Shown one piece after another: positions 4,102 through 5,897 of a stretch of DNA of 5,897 nucleotides. The translations under genes and the position numbers were made by a program. The stretch is taken from assembly GCA_022360135.1 (NCBI GenBank), contig JAKSDM010000105.1, forward strand, positions 1 through 5,897, read 5' to 3'. Source of the DNA: Pseudanabaenales cyanobacterium (GTDB lineage Bacteria > Cyanobacteriota > Cyanobacteriia > Phormidesmidales > Phormidesmidaceae). The notes under the pieces are model-generated. The model searched no databases. It was not told where the DNA came from and was given only the letters and a program-made list of their open reading frames with translations. Positions within the stretch are counted from its first letter, which is position 1; every line of letters begins with the position of its first letter.

Positions 4102-5897
4102 GTGCTCACGCCTGAGAAACTATTTCCATTCCCTCTAGACGCCTTTCAGCTGCAGGCGATTGATGCGCTGAATCAAGGGCAATCCGTTGTCGTCTGCGCC
4201 CCTACTGGCTCCGGTAAAACCTTGATTGGCGAATACGCCATTTACCGAGCCCTGCATCAAGGCAAACGGGTTTTCTACACCACGCCCCTCAAAGCCCTCT
4301 CAAACCAGAAACTTCGAGACTTTCGAGAGCAGTTTGGAGAAGACAAGGTAGGGCTACTGACGGGCGACATCTCAGTGAATCGGGACGCCCCTATCCTGGT
4401 GATGACCACTGAGATCTTTCGCAATATGCTCTACGGCACCCCGATTGGGGAAGTGGGGACTTCTCTGCAGGGCGTAGAATCCATTGTCTTGGATGAATGC
4501 CACTACATGAACGATCGCCAGCGGGGCACTGTTTGGGAAGAGTCGATTATCTATTCTCCCCCTGATGTTCAGCTCCTGGCGCTCTCAGCTACGGTCGCCA
4601 ACAGCAATCAGCTGACGGACTGGATTCACCAGGTACACGGCCCCACCCAACTGATTTACTCTGATTTTCGGCCGGTGCCGCTGGCCTTTCACTTCTGCAA
4701 TAGCAAGGGGGTATTTCCCCTATTAAACGAAAATAAAACGGCGATTCATCCTCGCCTTAAGCACTCCCGCAAACCGCCCAGGGGACAAAAGGGAGGTAAG
4801 CGAAAGCAGGGGCCGAGTCTGACCGCTATTGTGAGTCAATTGCAGCAGCAGGATATGTTGCCTGCGATCTGTTTCATCTTTAGCCGCCGGGGCTGTGATA
4901 AGGCGGTTGAAGAAACCAGCCGCCTTTCGCTGGTGAATGAATCAGAAGCCCGGATGCTGAAAACTCAGGTAGATGAATTCTTGGCTTGGAATCCTGGAGC
5001 TGCTCGGGCTGGACAGGTTGAGCCTCTGTATAAGGGGATTGCGGCGCATCATGCTGGAATTTTGCTAGCCTGGAAAAGTCTGGTGGAGGAACTCTTTCAA
5101 CAGGGTTTGATTAAGGTGGTGTTCGCCACCGAAACCTTGGCGGCGGGTATCAATATGCCGGCTAGAACCACCGTGATCGCCAGTTTATCAAAACGAACCG
5201 ATAGCGGTCATCGCCTGCTCAACGCCTCTGAGTTTTTGCAGATGGCGGGTCGGGCGGGGCGCCGGGGCATGGACGCCAAAGGCTATGTGGTGACCGTCGA
5301 AACCCCCTTTGAAGGAGCGCGGGAAGCGGCTAATCTGGCGACATCGGGGGCCGATCCGCTGGTCAGTCAATTTACCCCCAGTTATGGCATGGTGTTAAAC
5401 CTGCTCCAGACCCACTCTTTGGAGGAGGCGAAAAATCTAGTTGAGCGTAGCTTTGGGCAGTATTTGGCCACCTTACATCTGGCCCCGCAGCAGCAGGCGA
5501 TCGCTGACCTAACGGCGGCCATTGAACGCGGTCAGGCTCAGCTAGAGAGCGTGGACGAGGATATTCTGGCCGATTACGAAAAACTCAAAGGTCGGCTGAA
5601 GGAAGAACGGCGGTTACTGAAGATCTTGCAACATCAGGCGGAAGAGGTCTTAGTTGGGGATATGGGGTTGGCCCTTTCCTATGCGCTGGCTGGCAGCATT
5701 TTGAGTCTGAAGGGCAAAAATGTCCCCGTCGCCGCCCCCCTGCCGGCGGTCTTGGTGACGAAGGTGAACGGTTCTGGCCAGCTCCCCTATTTAGTCTGCC
5801 TCAGTCAAGACAACCGCTGGCGTGTCGTCGCCGTGGGGGATGTGGCGGGTCTGCATGGCGAATATCCGCGTATCCAAAGTGTGGATCATCTGGCTCC
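4102..5897 (+). CDS. Ski2-like DExH-box RNA helicase (ISE2/Mtr4-related), 3' end outside window
   Basis: This is an ATP-driven RNA helicase of the Ski2/Mtr4 superfamily, of the type related to the plant plastid helicase ISE2, and probably acts in RNA processing or decay (inferred). The 598 codons present show the full helicase core: Walker A APTGSGKT (33-40), Ia TTPLKALSNQK (60-70), LTGD (86-89), TTE (102-104), Walker B DECH (131-134), SAT (162-164), IV ICFIFSRRGCD (256-266), AHHAGIL (315-321), V FATETLAAGINMPA (341-354) and VI QMAGRAGRRG (380-389). A basic segment rich in K, R and G (about 215-238) lies between the two RecA-like halves. After the core comes a coiled-coil-like stretch (about 462-516), then a beta-rich part (540-598) that resembles the start of the Mtr4-type arch. 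A C-terminal DSHCT domain is expected beyond the window; relatives run to nearly 900 residues. GTG at 4102 is the only usual start codon after an in-frame TGA at 4069 and before the conserved LFPFPLDAFQLQAI. No ribosome binding site is visible. Confidence 0.94.
   Translation, partial: MLTPEKLFPFPLDAFQLQAIDALNQGQSVVVCAPTGSGKTLIGEYAIYRALHQGKRVFYTTPLKALSNQKLRDFREQFGEDKVGLLTGDISVNRDAPILVMTTEIFRNMLYGTPIGEVGTSLQGVESIVLDECHYMNDRQRGTVWEESIIYSPPDVQLLALSATVANSNQLTDWIHQVHGPTQLIYSDFRPVPLAFHFCNSKGVFPLLNENKTAIHPRLKHSRKPPRGQKGGKRKQGPSLTAIVSQLQQQDMLPAICFIFSRRGCDKAVEETSRLSLVNESEARMLKTQVDEFLAWNPGAARAGQVEPLYKGIAAHHAGILLAWKSLVEELFQQGLIKVVFATETLAAGINMPARTTVIASLSKRTDSGHRLLNASEFLQMAGRAGRRGMDAKGYVVTVETPFEGAREAANLATSGADPLVSQFTPSYGMVLNLLQTHSLEEAKNLVERSFGQYLATLHLAPQQQAIADLTAAIERGQAQLESVDEDILADYEKLKGRLKEERRLLKILQHQAEEVLVGDMGLALSYALAGSILSLKGKNVPVAAPLPAVLVTKVNGSGQLPYLVCLSQDNRWRVVAVGDVAGLHGEYPRIQSVDHLA
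5507..5514. repeat. HIP1 octamer GCGATCGC
   Basis: This is the third exact HIP1 copy, in the coiled-coil-coding part of the helicase gene. Confidence 0.85.

Noticed and set aside
5188..5370. 60-codon minus frame within the helicase
   Set aside because: Antisense to helicase motif VI and neighbouring codons.
1..5897. CRISPR array
   Set aside because: The only tandem repeats have 7-bp units without spacers.

Overview
The window looks like ordinary chromosomal DNA from a cyanobacterium, probably a filamentous Leptolyngbya-like type (inferred). Four things point that way: three copies of the cyanobacterial HIP1 octamer GCGATCGC; heptanucleotide tandem repeats at gene boundaries; a Ski2-like helicase of the cyanobacterial/chloroplast (ISE2-like) type; and a rhomboid protease whose N-terminus is of a form I associate with cyanobacteria. 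Family assignments rest on motifs read by eye, and no database search was run.

Layout. Bases 1-272 hold no convincing gene, but contain a perfect 16-bp palindrome and open frames running in from the left edge. At 273-716 (+) is the DNA-binding half of an IS630-type transposase, with no catalytic DDE half after it. It converges on dinB (845-1963, minus), a DNA polymerase IV with all catalytic residues. Upstream of dinB on the same strand is a rhomboid serine protease (2011-2745, minus). The 47-bp gap between them, and the very start of dinB, consist of two kinds of 7-bp tandem repeat. An 88-bp divergent region separates the rhomboid gene from a plus-strand XRE-type regulator (2834-3325) with a second, separate N-terminal domain. 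A 233-bp gap follows, containing an imperfect palindrome and an unexplained 64-codon open frame on the minus strand. Then come a 73-residue small protein (3559-3780, with a good ribosome binding site), a 321-bp gap rich in repeats, and the first 598 codons of a large DExH RNA helicase (4102 to the window end).

Function. No single pathway links these genes. dinB (translesion synthesis), the rhomboid protease (membrane proteolysis) and the helicase (RNA processing) are stand-alone housekeeping or stress functions. The regulator, the IS remnant and the small protein look like accessory material between them.

I do not see a clear new multi-gene system. The best leads are the two-domain XRE regulator with an operator-like palindrome in front of it, the uncertain dinB start inside a repeat (with a possible one-base indel), the minus-strand open frame at 3332-3526, and the small conserved-looking protein at 3559.
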